Assembly (NCBI GenBank): GCA_946537885.1
Contig: CAMNGC010000016.1
Coordinates: 1 to 43,172 of the forward strand
DNA length: 43,172 bases
Origin: an uncultured Clostridia bacterium
GTDB taxonomy: Bacteria; Bacillota; Clostridia; Saccharofermentanales; Saccharofermentanaceae
Reading direction: 5' to 3'
Made by a program: the position numbers and the translations under genes. Position 1 is the first letter of the stretch, and each line of letters opens with the position of its first letter. The notes beneath the pieces are model-generated. The model searched no databases and was not told the DNA's origin. It saw only the letters and a program-made list of their open reading frames with translations. Below are positions 16,105 through 24,437 of this stretch, piece by piece.

Positions 16105-17484
16105 ATGGCTATTTTCGGACGTAAGAATAACAAGGATAACGACAAGGATAAGGAGAATCAGGCTCAGCTCTCCGCTGAAGAAAATGATCTTGACGCCATG
16201 ATAATGGCAGCTATTGAGGAGACGGACGAGGAGGAGCAACAGCGTAAAGAAGATGCGCGCAAGGCTCATGAGGCGATGCTCGAAGCCAATCGTGCGGCTC
16301 ACGAACGTGAGGAGGCAGCGCGCAAGGCTATGGCCGATCTGCCTAACGAAGGCCGTCGTTTCTATCTTCTTGTCGAAGAGATCGAAGGCCCTGATGAGGA
16401 AGGCCGACTCGTCGCGATCGGTAACATCCACGGTGAATGCCATGTAGGAGATTCGCTCTTTGTCTATAGACCGAACGGAACGGTCCTCAGCTGTAAGCTC
16501 GAGAACATCAAAGCGATGGGCGGCGAAAATGCTCCTGACTCTGATAAGAAGCAGCGTGCCTCCATCACTCTTTCCTCAGATCTTACGAAGGATAATAAAG
16601 AGTCCGCGGATAAGCTGATCCCCAGGTTCTCTGTCGTATCAGGCGTTGAGCGCCGTAACGGCAAGCCTGCAGGTACCCCTGTCGATAATCCGGCACTGGT
16701 CGGCGCTACTCTTGAATATAAAGAATTCCAGGGCCAGCGTGACTATATGAGCGTTCTTATCAGCCATATGAGCGCCGCCAGCTATCTGGTTCCGGTTAAT
16801 CCCGAAGCGGGCGGAACTACTGAGGACGGCAAGCGTAAGATAGGCTTCATGCTCCTTAAGACCAACAAGTCAGAGGCTAATGGAGCCTCCGGTGCCGCTG
16901 TGCCTTTGTTTACGGATCCCGTTGCAATGAGTCAGTGGAAAGATCTTTATGCTGACGGCAAGAAGCCTTCTGTAATCGTGGCTACTTTAGCTGACATTAC
17001 CAAGGTTACATCCAAGGCTGCGCCCGATCTGATGATCAACGCCTTCGGTCCGGTGCCCGTCCATCTTCCGCGTAAGCTGGCAGATTCCATCAACGAAGCC
17101 CGAGCCAAGGCTGCCCGTAATGTGCTGATGCAGAAGCAGACCATCAAGAAAAAAGAGGCAGCCAGGATCATGGTCAATGAGCCTGTTGAAGGCCCCGAGA
17201 CTGATGCTGTAAGAAAGGCTCTGAAGGAGTGTGCAGCAGGGATTCCTTCCGTCAACAGTCTGGGACTTCTCGGCAAGCTACAGGACGGCAAGCGTTCCTT
17301 CCTGGTAATCGTTGATTGCCCTAAGGATGGTGCGCCCGAGATCTTCAAGAGACTCTTCGCGGCTGCCAAGCCCCATTTGACTGCTACCAAGAGTGTTGAC
17401 TTCTCGCTTTATTCCGAGACTATTTTCGCTGATGATTACTTTGAGAAGCATTCTCTCGACTATGTGAGGATCGGCAATCTCTGA
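16105..17484 (+). CDS. SseB-like protein with charged N-terminal region
   Basis: The 459-residue protein starts with a highly charged, likely coiled-coil segment (about 1-80, rich in Lys, Glu, Asp and Ala). Residues 85-140 resemble a small beta-barrel of the translation-factor domain II type (GRLVAIGNIHGECHVGDSLF). From about residue 215 an SseB_N-like region is seen (YLVPVNPEAGG, LLKTNKS, PLFTDPVAMSQWKDLY, NAFGPVPVHLPR), and the C-terminus (GLLGKLQDGKRSFLVIVDCP onwards) resembles SseB_C. SseB was named for serine enhancing activity in E. coli, but the biochemical role is unclear. A TATAAT at 16064-16069 may be its -10 box, and GTGAGGGG before the ATG serves as ribosome binding site. The gene is monocistronic. 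Confidence 0.75.
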   Translation: MAIFGRKNNKDNDKDKENQAQLSAEENDLDAMIMAAIEETDEEEQQRKEDARKAHEAMLEANRAAHEREEAARKAMADLPNEGRRFYLLVEEIEGPDEEGRLVAIGNIHGECHVGDSLFVYRPNGTVLSCKLENIKAMGGENAPDSDKKQRASITLSSDLTKDNKESADKLIPRFSVVSGVERRNGKPAGTPVDNPALVGATLEYKEFQGQRDYMSVLISHMSAASYLVPVNPEAGGTTEDGKRKIGFMLLKTNKSEANGASGAAVPLFTDPVAMSQWKDLYADGKKPSVIVATLADITKVTSKAAPDLMINAFGPVPVHLPRKLADSINEARAKAARNVLMQKQTIKKKEAARIMVNEPVEGPETDAVRKALKECAAGIPSVNSLGLLGKLQDGKRSFLVIVDCPKDGAPEIFKRLFAAAKPHLTATKSVDFSLYSETIFADDYFEKHSLDYVRIGNL

Positions 17485-17578
17485 TATCTTGCAGGAGCAT
17501 ACCGGCGCTTATGATAAGAGGAAGCTTTATAGCCTCCTCGCGGAGAAGCGCTACCATAATCCATACTCGCATGAACAC

Positions 17579-17597
17579 AGCCTGACAGGCTCTTTTT
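17579..17597 (+). terminator. Terminator of the SseB-like gene
   Basis: A short hairpin AGCCT (17579-17583), loop GAC, AGGCT (17587-17591) is followed by C and five Ts (17593-17597). It lies 95 bases after the stop codon and before the nrdD promoter, so it would isolate the two transcription units. The stem is short, hence moderate confidence. Confidence 0.5.
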
Positions 17598-17668
17598 GCA
17601 AAAATCGCGAAAGAGTATGTTGAGTTAGCTGACATTTCCCATATCTTGTGGTCAGAAATGGAATTGTA

Positions 17669-17684
17669 ACACAATATATTGGGT
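17669..17684 (+). promoter_or_regulatory. NrdR box 1
   Basis: ACACAATATATTGGGT matches the established NrdR box consensus (acaCwAtATaTwGtgt) at 15 of 16 positions. It lies eight bases upstream of the -35 element of the nrdD promoter. NrdR is the ATP/dATP-sensing repressor of ribonucleotide reductase genes. Box 2 starts exactly 32 bases further, about three helical turns, as is typical of NrdR box pairs. Confidence 0.8.
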
Positions 17685-17691
17685 TTCGTCG

Positions 17692-17720
17692 TTGACAGTA
17701 CCACAACATATGGATAGAAT
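17692..17720 (+). promoter_or_regulatory. nrdD promoter
   Basis: TTGACA (17692-17697), a 17-base spacer and TAGAAT (17715-17720) form a near-consensus sigma-A promoter. The second NrdR box lies in the spacer and overlaps the -10 box, so repressor binding would block RNA polymerase. Transcription would start near 17727, leaving a leader of about 200 bases before nrdD. Confidence 0.8.
17701..17716 (+). promoter_or_regulatory. NrdR box 2
   Basis: CCACAACATATGGATA keeps the core C-A-A-x-A-T-A-T-x-G of the NrdR box (8 of 10 core positions). It is offset by 32 bases from box 1 and sits between the -35 and -10 elements. On its own it would be weak; the spacing and the gene downstream make it convincing. 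Confidence 0.7.
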
Positions 17721-17741
17721 AGAGGAACATCAGGAGGGGAA

Positions 17742-17786
17742 ATGACCCGGAAGGATCCACCCCTTGGATGGTCGGCAAAATTGTAA
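17742..17786 (+). CDS. Upstream ORF 1 in the nrdD leader
   Basis: A 14-residue ORF (MTRKDPPLGWSAKL) has an excellent Shine-Dalgarno, AGGAGGGG at 17732-17739, three bases or so before the ATG. It is the first start codon after the predicted transcription start. The GGGG of its ribosome binding site can pair with CCCC at 17760-17763, which can also pair with GGGG at 17819-17822. Conservation would decide whether it is translated for a purpose; I call it from the ribosome binding site and position only. Confidence 0.45.
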   Translation: MTRKDPPLGWSAKL

Positions 17787-17848
17787 CAATTCGTGAAGTC
17801 GCGATGATTCGGGCGTTTGGGGGATCCTGACGCAAAGGACGGCGGAAA

Positions 17849-17929
17849 ATGCTATTTTCAACGGTTCGTAACATTGTTACAATAACAAAGTATTTTTACA
17901 GATATAAAGAGGGCAGGTTGCACAAATGA
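17849..17929 (+). CDS. Upstream ORF 2, overlapping the nrdD start
   Basis: A 26-residue ORF starting at ATG 17849 (GGCGG a few bases upstream) ends in TGA at 17927-17929, so it overlaps the nrdD ATG as ATGA. The peptide is basic and Tyr-rich in its middle (KYFYRYK). nrdD has a ribosome binding site AGAGGGCAGG 10 or more bases upstream, a poor spacing, so coupling through this ORF could matter. Evidence is positional only. Confidence 0.4.
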   Translation: MLFSTVRNIVTITKYFYRYKEGRLHK

Positions 17930-20109
17930 AGATCATCAAGAGGAACAAGACAGAAGTTGATTTCGATATAACGAAGATCATTAATGCGGTTACCAAGGCA
18001 AACGATGCCGCCAGAGAGAGCGAGAGAATGACTCCCACTCAGATCATGAGGATCGCTGATTCCGTTGAGAAGAAGTGCGAGGAGATGGGGCGCGCGCTTT
18101 CCGTTGAAGAGATCCAGGATCTTGTTGAGAAGCAGATCATGGCACACGGCGCTTATGAGGTTGCTAAGCTCTATATCACATATCGCTATACCAGAAGTCT
18201 TATCCGTCAATCCAACACGACAGATGCCAGCATCCTGACACTTATCGAGTGTAACAACGAGGAGCTCAAGCAGGAGAATTCCAACAAGAACCCCACAGTA
18301 AACAGCGTGCAGCGTGACTATATGGCAGGCGAGGTCAGCAAGGACATTACACAGAGGATCCTGTTGCCTCAGGATATCGTTGATGCCCATAATCAGGGCC
18401 TCATACACTTCCATGATTCGGACTATTTTGCCCAGCATATGCATAACTGCGATCTGGTCAACCTTGAAGATATGCTGCAGAACGGTACTGTTATCTCCGG
18501 AACCATGATCGAGAAGCCTCACAGCTTCTCCACAGCTTGTAATATCGCTACTCAGATCATTGCCCAGGTTGCTTCCAACCAGTACGGCGGACAGTCTATA
18601 TCTCTTACACATCTGGCACCCTTCGTTCAGATCTCCCGTGAGAAGATCAGGAAGAATGCCCTCAAGGAGCTGGAGGCTGTCGGTCTGACCCTTGATGAGA
18701 AGAATCTTTCCGAGCTCGTCGAGAAGAGATTAAGAGAAGAGATCGAGCGTGGCGTACAGACTATCCAGTATCAGGTAGTAACACTTCTTACGACTAACGG
18801 TCAGGCGCCTTTCGTTACCGTATTCATGTATCTTAACGAGGCAAAGGATCCTCAGCTTAAGAAGGATCTGGCAATGATCATCGAAGAAGTATTGAAGCAG
18901 AGGATCCAGGGCGTCAAGAACGAATCGGGTGTTTATGTTACACCTGCCTTCCCCAAGCTCATTTATGTTCTCGAAGAGGACAATATCAAAGAGGATTCTC
19001 CCTATTGGTATCTTACGAGACTCGCAGCTAAGTGCACGGCCAAGAGAATGGTTCCGGACTATATCTCCGAGAAGATCATGCTGCAGCTCAAGGTCGACAA
19101 GAACGGTAATGGCAACTGCTACACCTGCATGGGCTGCAGAAGCTTCCTGACACCATATGTCGATGAAGAGGGTAAGCCTAAGTATTACGGAAGATTCAAT
19201 CAGGGCGTTGTAACGATCAACCTTGTAGACGTTGCATGCACGGCCTGCAGCGAGACACGTAATGAAGATAAGTTCTGGAGAGTATTAAATGAGCGTCTCG
19301 AGATTTGTCACAGAGCTCTTCGCGCACGTCACGACAGACTTGAGGGAACTTTGTCCGATGCAGCTCCTATCCTCTGGCAATACGGTGCCCTTGCGAGACT
19401 TAAGAAGGGCGAGCCCATCACTAAGCTGCTCTATGGCGGATATTCTACATTGTCTCTCGGCTACGCGGGCCTCTGGGAATGCGTATATGAGGTAACAGGT
19501 AAGAAGCTGACAGAAGCAGAAGGCGAAGAGTTCGGTCTTAAGGTAATGCAGGCTCTGAATGATGCATGTGCCAAGTGGAAGGCTGAAGAGAATATCGACT
19601 ACTCTCTCTACGGCACACCTCTTGAGTCCACGACATACAAGTTTGCTAAGTGCCTCCAGAGAAGATTCGGCATGATCAAGGGTGTTACGGACAAGAACTA
19701 CATTACAAACAGCTATCATGTTCATGTAACCGAGAAGATGGACGCTTTCTCCAAGCTCGCCTTGGAGTCCAAGTTCCAGAGACTGTCACCCGGTGGTGCT
19801 ATCTCTTATGTTGAGGTTCCGGATATGCAGAACAACCTCGAGGCTGTTCTCGATGTTATGAAGTTCATCTACGACAATATTATGTATGCTGAGCTTAATA
19901 CAAAGTCCGACTACTGTCAGGTTTGCGGATTCGACGGCGAGATCCAGATCGAAGAGAAGGAAGGCAAGCTTATCTGGCGTTGTCCTAACTGCGGTAACGA
20001 AGATCAGGCTAAGCTCAATGTTGCCCGCCGTACATGCGGTTATATCGGAACTCAGTTCTGGAATCAGGGCAGAACACAGGAGATCAGAGAGCGTGTGCTT
20101 CATCTCTGA
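17926..20109 (+). CDS. nrdD: Anaerobic ribonucleoside-triphosphate reductase, large subunit
   Basis: This glycyl-radical enzyme makes deoxyribonucleotides from NTPs without oxygen. The 727-residue protein starts with an ATP-cone domain (about 1-95, KIIKRNKTEVDFD), the allosteric site for ATP/dATP, then the ten-stranded barrel. Substrate-site Cys residues are in CYTCMGC and VACTAC segments. Near the C-terminus CQVCG and CPNCG form the zinc site, and RRTCGYIGTQFWNQGR holds the radical Gly705. It is followed by a terminator-like hairpin and then nrdG, its activase. It has a dedicated NrdR-type promoter. The genome neighbourhood and enzyme class indicate an anaerobe. Confidence 0.96.
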   Translation: MKIIKRNKTEVDFDITKIINAVTKANDAARESERMTPTQIMRIADSVEKKCEEMGRALSVEEIQDLVEKQIMAHGAYEVAKLYITYRYTRSLIRQSNTTDASILTLIECNNEELKQENSNKNPTVNSVQRDYMAGEVSKDITQRILLPQDIVDAHNQGLIHFHDSDYFAQHMHNCDLVNLEDMLQNGTVISGTMIEKPHSFSTACNIATQIIAQVASNQYGGQSISLTHLAPFVQISREKIRKNALKELEAVGLTLDEKNLSELVEKRLREEIERGVQTIQYQVVTLLTTNGQAPFVTVFMYLNEAKDPQLKKDLAMIIEEVLKQRIQGVKNESGVYVTPAFPKLIYVLEEDNIKEDSPYWYLTRLAAKCTAKRMVPDYISEKIMLQLKVDKNGNGNCYTCMGCRSFLTPYVDEEGKPKYYGRFNQGVVTINLVDVACTACSETRNEDKFWRVLNERLEICHRALRARHDRLEGTLSDAAPILWQYGALARLKKGEPITKLLYGGYSTLSLGYAGLWECVYEVTGKKLTEAEGEEFGLKVMQALNDACAKWKAEENIDYSLYGTPLESTTYKFAKCLQRRFGMIKGVTDKNYITNSYHVHVTEKMDAFSKLALESKFQRLSPGGAISYVEVPDMQNNLEAVLDVMKFIYDNIMYAELNTKSDYCQVCGFDGEIQIEEKEGKLIWRCPNCGNEDQAKLNVARRTCGYIGTQFWNQGRTQEIRERVLHL

Positions 20110-20142
20110 TAACCGGATATCGGTAATTATCAGCTAATCGAT

Positions 20143-20169
20143 GGGGCCGGACTTTTGTTCGGCCCCTTT
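20143..20169 (+). terminator. Hairpin between nrdD and nrdG
   Basis: A 10-base stem GGGGCCGGAC (20143-20152) with GTTCGGCCCC (20157-20166), loop TTTT, is followed by only three Ts. It lies inside the nrdD-nrdG gap of 83 bases. With so short a T tract it may terminate only part of the transcripts and so lower nrdG relative to nrdD, or protect the nrdD 3' end. Confidence 0.6.
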
Positions 20170-20192
20170 GCGCATCGAAAAGGGAGAGATAA

Positions 20193-20732
20193 ATGTATTA
20201 CGGATCTTTAAAGAATTGTGATATCGCTAACGGAATCGGAGTCAGGGTGACTCTGTTCGTGTCCGGCTGCACCAATTGCTGCGAAGGATGTTTTAACCCC
20301 GATACATGGGATTTCAAATACGGACAAGCCTTTACCGAGGAGACGGAAGAGGAGATCCTGAAGATGCTCGAACCCGATTACATAAGAGGGTTTACCGTGC
20401 TGGGTGGAGAGCCTTTCGAGCCGGAGAATCAGCGAGTCATCGTTCCACTCCTTGAGAAGATAAGAGCGAGATATCCCAATAAGGATATCTGGGCTTTCAC
20501 GGGATTCAGATACCACGATGAGCTTATCGTTCCGGGGTCTCATCCTAACTGTGAGGTTACGGACAGATTCCTCGACCTCATCGATGTGCTTGTTGACGGT
20601 CGCTTTGTACTGTGCAAAAAAGATTTGCGTTTAAGATACCGCGGCTCATCAAATCAGCGTATAATAGACATGAAGGAAACTCGGCGCACGGGCGAGATCG
20701 TTCTGTGGGACGAGACACCTGCATATTCTTGA
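20193..20732 (+). CDS. nrdG: Anaerobic ribonucleoside-triphosphate reductase activating protein
   Basis: NrdG is a radical-SAM enzyme that installs the glycyl radical on NrdD. The 179-residue protein carries the CX3CX2C cluster motif as CTNCCEGC (Cys26, Cys30, Cys33), followed by FNPDTWDF, and the SAM-binding GGEPF segment (LGGEPFEPEN). The C-terminal LVDGRF and LRYRGSSNQRIIDM are typical of the family. GGGAGAG precedes the ATG at 20193. It is downstream of nrdD in the same direction. Confidence 0.95.
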   Translation: MYYGSLKNCDIANGIGVRVTLFVSGCTNCCEGCFNPDTWDFKYGQAFTEETEEEILKMLEPDYIRGFTVLGGEPFEPENQRVIVPLLEKIRARYPNKDIWAFTGFRYHDELIVPGSHPNCEVTDRFLDLIDVLVDGRFVLCKKDLRLRYRGSSNQRIIDMKETRRTGEIVLWDETPAYS

Positions 20733-20769
20733 AGACAAGCCCCCTTCGCGGGCCTATGTGGGAGATATT

Positions 20770-22719
20770 ATGCGCGATAAGATCAAGCATTGGCTGGGAA
20801 TAGATCAGACCTCCCCCAGTGTTAAGAAGTATTTCGAGAGTGCCAATGTCAGGTCAAGTATTTATATGGCCATAATTGTTGCTGCACTCGAAAGCTATAT
20901 GATCATATGGCTGTTCAGTTACCTGCATGGCGATGTTACAAGATCTTTCTCGTGGATAGTCACGCACCTTATCTCTTACATCATTCTCTTTGTGACGGCA
21001 GCTGTCGTAATGATCTACGGCGACCATTTCCTGCATTCTTCGGTAAAGGATCGGCGGACCGGGAAAGTGGCGCTGGTTGTCTTTTCTGCGATCTGTATTA
21101 TTTTCGGCATATATATATCGACCGGCGACTATGAGCGTGGCGAACAGATCCTGACCTTCATTACCATGGCGATGTTTGTGGTGGGCCTTCTGACTTGGAA
21201 GCCCATCACTTCCTTCTTTGCATTAACTGCATCCTTTATCGCCATGTATATCTGTATGAGACATGTCAGTCATGTAAGTTTTGCCGATAATGTCAACTAC
21301 TTCACCCTTTGGGTGGCCATGATGGCGACTGCCTACAGTAACTACCATCAGAGGCGAAGCGAGGCCGAGAAGGAAGAGAGACTGATCGAGACTAATGAGC
21401 ATTTCAAGCGTATGACAGCCGTTGACGATCTGACCGGCGTAGCAAGTATGCGTTTCTTCAGAGTGAGTGCCGAGGGTATCCTTAAAGAGCAGGATGTAAA
21501 GCCTGAAGACAGATCCTTCCTTTTCCTGGACATAGAGAATTTTAAGGCCTATAACGAGAAATTCGGCTTTGATATGGGTAACGCTTTCCTTATCGACTAT
21601 GCCAAGAAACTACAGGAGATCTTTGACGGAAGTCTCGTAGCAAGGCAGGCGGATGATCATTTTGTAGTGCTTACCGATAAGGCCGGAGCAGAGGAGAAAG
21701 CTGCCGAGATGACCAGCTGGGTCTACGGCTATTCAGATTCTGCGCAGATCGGACTTAAAGTTGGCGCATATTCTCCGACGGATGATTCCATAGACCCGAA
21801 TATGGCCTGCGACTATGCCAGATATGCGTGTAACAGCATCAAGAAACGCTATGATCAGGATTTTAAGGAATACGACAAGTCCCTGGATGATGAATTCAAA
21901 CTCAGACAGTATATTGTTAATAATGTCGATACGGCTCTTGATAACGGACATCTCCGCATACAGTACCAGCCGGTAGTCTGGGCCAAAAATCGCAAGCTCT
22001 GCGGCTACGAGGCTCTGGCCAAGTGGCAGGATCCTGAGATGGGCAACATCCCTCCCGGAATCTTTATTCCCATACTTGAAGAATACAGGCAGGTGCATAA
22101 GCTCGACATGGTAGTAGTAGAAACCGTTTGCAGCGATCTTCGTATGCTAATGGACGGCAAGAAACCGACTGTTCCCGTGTCACTTAATTTTTCCAGACTG
22201 GACTTTGAGCTGACGGATGTTGTATCTATTCTCGAAAGCTGTGTCAGCCGCTACAATATTCCTCGTAACTACCTGCACGTGGAAGTTACCGAGAGTGCTC
22301 TCTCAGAAGGCGCCGGCACTCTTCGTGATGACCTTCAGCGCCTGCGTGACCTGGGCTACCCGCTTTGGCTGGACGACTTCGGCTCAGGCTACTCGTCCCT
22401 TAATGTACTTAAGGATTATCAGTTTGATGTTATGAAAATAGATATGAAGTTCTTATCCGGTTTCTCTGATCTTGCTACCAAATCCAAATCCAAGGCTGTC
22501 CTGAATAATGTCGTAAGGATGGCAAAGGATCTGGGCATGCGGACTCTGACAGAGGGTGTTGAGACACCTGAGCAGGCAGATTACTTAAGAGAGATCGGAT
22601 GTGAGAGACTGCAAGGATATCTTTTCGGTAAAGCAATGCCGCTGGAGAGAGCACAGGTTAAGATCGCAGCCGGTACGCTGGTCGTGGCTGACGAGTATCT
22701 GGGGGATGCTTCGACATAA
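20770..22719 (+). CDS. Membrane protein with degenerate GGDEF and intact EAL domain (c-di-GMP phosphodiesterase candidate)
   Basis: The 649-residue protein has about six N-terminal membrane helices (residues 25-200), a GGDEF-like domain (about 215-370) and an EAL domain (about 385-630). The GGDEF signature is degenerate (RQADDHF), so cyclase activity is unlikely. EAL residues are intact: EALAKW, the Asn in LNFSRLDF, VEVTES, DDFGSGYSSL, Lys in MKIDMKF, TEGVET and QGYLFGKAMP. It should hydrolyse c-di-GMP, perhaps tuned by nucleotide binding to the GGDEF domain. I chose the ATG at 20770 because GGGAG lies five bases upstream; a GTG at 20758 is in frame but overlaps that site. It lies 37 bases after nrdG. 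Confidence 0.87.
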   Translation: MRDKIKHWLGIDQTSPSVKKYFESANVRSSIYMAIIVAALESYMIIWLFSYLHGDVTRSFSWIVTHLISYIILFVTAAVVMIYGDHFLHSSVKDRRTGKVALVVFSAICIIFGIYISTGDYERGEQILTFITMAMFVVGLLTWKPITSFFALTASFIAMYICMRHVSHVSFADNVNYFTLWVAMMATAYSNYHQRRSEAEKEERLIETNEHFKRMTAVDDLTGVASMRFFRVSAEGILKEQDVKPEDRSFLFLDIENFKAYNEKFGFDMGNAFLIDYAKKLQEIFDGSLVARQADDHFVVLTDKAGAEEKAAEMTSWVYGYSDSAQIGLKVGAYSPTDDSIDPNMACDYARYACNSIKKRYDQDFKEYDKSLDDEFKLRQYIVNNVDTALDNGHLRIQYQPVVWAKNRKLCGYEALAKWQDPEMGNIPPGIFIPILEEYRQVHKLDMVVVETVCSDLRMLMDGKKPTVPVSLNFSRLDFELTDVVSILESCVSRYNIPRNYLHVEVTESALSEGAGTLRDDLQRLRDLGYPLWLDDFGSGYSSLNVLKDYQFDVMKIDMKFLSGFSDLATKSKSKAVLNNVVRMAKDLGMRTLTEGVETPEQADYLREIGCERLQGYLFGKAMPLERAQVKIAAGTLVVADEYLGDAST

Positions 22720-22750
22720 CGAAGACGAAGGCAGGTAAGACGCAGTTAAG

Positions 22751-23536
22751 ATGAATCGGAAAGCTGTATTTTTTGATATAGACGGCACACTTTGGGACAG
22801 ATACAATCACATACCCGAATCTACAAAACGGGGGATCGAGGCTCTTAAGAGTAGAGGTCACCGTGTTTTTATCTGCAGTGGGAGGACCCGGGGGTATATT
22901 TACGACCCTGTGCTATTGGGGATAGGTTTTGACGGCATCGTATCGGGGTGCGGCACCATGATCGAGATCGGAGGCGAGACTGTCTACTATCGTCCTATTG
23001 AAAGATCTTTGGCAGAGTTCACCGTCGATACGGTTAAGGCGAACAGGATGCGTCCTATCCTTGAGGGACGCGAGTACCTCTATATGGACCGTGAGGATTT
23101 TGAGAATGACCCTTATGGCCGTAAGCTTATGGGAGAGTTGGGCGAGCGCCTCCTTCCCATAAGCTCTATGCGAGGCAAGTGGGAGATATCCAAGCTGTCT
23201 TGCGATATGACAGGCTCAGAGAAAGAGGTCTGCTATAAGCTGCTTGAGCCCTATTATGACTTTCTTGAGCACAATGAATATGTTGCCGAATTTGTTCCAA
23301 AGGGAATGAGCAAGGGATCGGGTCTGAGACACACATGTGAATTGATCGGATGCCCGATCGAGGACAGTATTGCCATCGGCGACAGTGCCAACGACCTCGA
23401 TATGTTTGAGGCGGCAGGAGTAGCGGTTGCAATGGGCAACGGATCCGACCGCGCTAAAGAAGCGGCCGATATCGTGACGGACTCCCTTCATGAAGACGGC
23501 ATTTATAATGCCTTGCTTAAGCTTGGGTTGATCTGA
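22751..23536 (+). CDS. HAD-superfamily hydrolase, Cof/IIB type
   Basis: The 261-residue protein has HAD motif I DIDGTLWD (Asp nucleophile at residue 9), motif II SGRT (about residue 43), a IIB cap domain in the middle, motif III Lys before the end of the cap region (KGSGLRHTCE), and motif IV GDSANDLDMFEAAG. Such proteins dephosphorylate sugar phosphates, flavin precursors or other small molecules; the substrate cannot be read from the sequence. It is 31 bases from the upstream EAL gene and convergent with the LysR gene. Confidence 0.88.
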   Translation: MNRKAVFFDIDGTLWDRYNHIPESTKRGIEALKSRGHRVFICSGRTRGYIYDPVLLGIGFDGIVSGCGTMIEIGGETVYYRPIERSLAEFTVDTVKANRMRPILEGREYLYMDREDFENDPYGRKLMGELGERLLPISSMRGKWEISKLSCDMTGSEKEVCYKLLEPYYDFLEHNEYVAEFVPKGMSKGSGLRHTCELIGCPIEDSIAIGDSANDLDMFEAAGVAVAMGNGSDRAKEAADIVTDSLHEDGIYNALLKLGLI

Positions 23537-23542
23537 TCTTTT

Positions 23543-24430
23543 TCAACCCGACGATTTAAGAAACTCATTAAATCTTATGACGGAGGTGTTATGTATGCTG
23601 TTAGGCGAGTCTGCGATTACCGCATACATACTCAGATCCGGCTGAAGAGGGCGAATGCACATGCCCCTGAAGAGCGAGCTCTCGGAGCTCATGGGCACTA
23701 TGGCATAGCCGCTTCCGCTTCTGGCCGCCGCTATCGCTTCACTTATTTTGTCGGTCCTTATCACTGCTTGCGGAGCGTACTGTTCCCCGTACCATGAACG
23801 CAGCCTTGCGATGAGCTGCTTGTCTGACGGGATCATTGCATCGTAGGGGCTTATCATTTCCGGAGTAATGAATTTGCGCTCGGCCAGGGGGATGCCGTCC
23901 GGCAGCATGACTCCCATACGGCACTTCATCGAGAAACGCGGGGTTAAACGGCTTCCTTCCGTTTGTGAGGGATGCTCGATGTTCCCCTTGCTGTCGCTGG
24001 GGAGCAGAAAATATGAGGCGACTCCATTAGCTAAATGCTTCATCGCTTCGGCAGGTGTGCATCCCAGTATTCGGAATGAGATCTCCGGATAGCGAAGTCT
24101 GAATTTTGCTATTATCACCGCCAGTGCGCTCGCGAAAACATCCGAACAGCAACAGATGACGATACTCTGTGACAGTCCCCTGATGCTTGAAAGCATATTG
24201 GCGTACTGCAACATCATATTGCTTACGCCATCCTTGATAATGTGACCTTCCCGGGTGATCTTAATGGCTGCCCCGTTTCTTTCTACGAGCATTACGCCGA
24301 TATCCTTTTCGAATTTCTTGACTCGATTGCTCATAGCGGGTTGAGAGATGTTAAACACTCTTGCAGCTCCCGTTATACTTCCTAATTGCGCCACATAGTA
24401 AAAGGCTATCAGAGATGACACATCTTGCAT
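23543..24430 (-). CDS. LysR-family transcriptional regulator
   Basis: The N-terminal winged helix-turn-helix is clear: FYYVAQLGSITGAARVFNISQPAMSNRVKKFEKDIGVMLVER. The remaining residues form the periplasmic-binding-like effector domain. I start the protein at ATG 24430 (MQDVSSLIAFYYVA), the usual LysR layout, giving 295 residues. A longer frame begins at 24493 but would overlap the upstream gene and put 21 extra residues before the HTH. The start lies eight bases after the stop of the Sel1-repeat gene, so the two are probably co-transcribed. Target and effector are unknown; no divergent gene, the usual LysR target, is adjacent. Confidence 0.87.
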   Translation of the reverse strand: MQDVSSLIAFYYVAQLGSITGAARVFNISQPAMSNRVKKFEKDIGVMLVERNGAAIKITREGHIIKDGVSNMMLQYANMLSSIRGLSQSIVICCCSDVFASALAVIIAKFRLRYPEISFRILGCTPAEAMKHLANGVASYFLLPSDSKGNIEHPSQTEGSRLTPRFSMKCRMGVMLPDGIPLAERKFITPEMISPYDAMIPSDKQLIARLRSWYGEQYAPQAVIRTDKISEAIAAARSGSGYAIVPMSSESSLFRGMCIRPLQPDLSMYAVIADSPNSIHNTSVIRFNEFLKSSG

Positions 24431-24437
24431 TTTCAGC

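Noticed and set aside
17753..17850. Resemblance of the nrdD leader to a c-di-GMP-I (GEMM) riboswitch
   Set aside because: GGCAAA and ACGCAAAG occur, but they are 50 or more bases apart and lack the tetraloop stem and the receptor of that family. Kept only as an unclassified leader.
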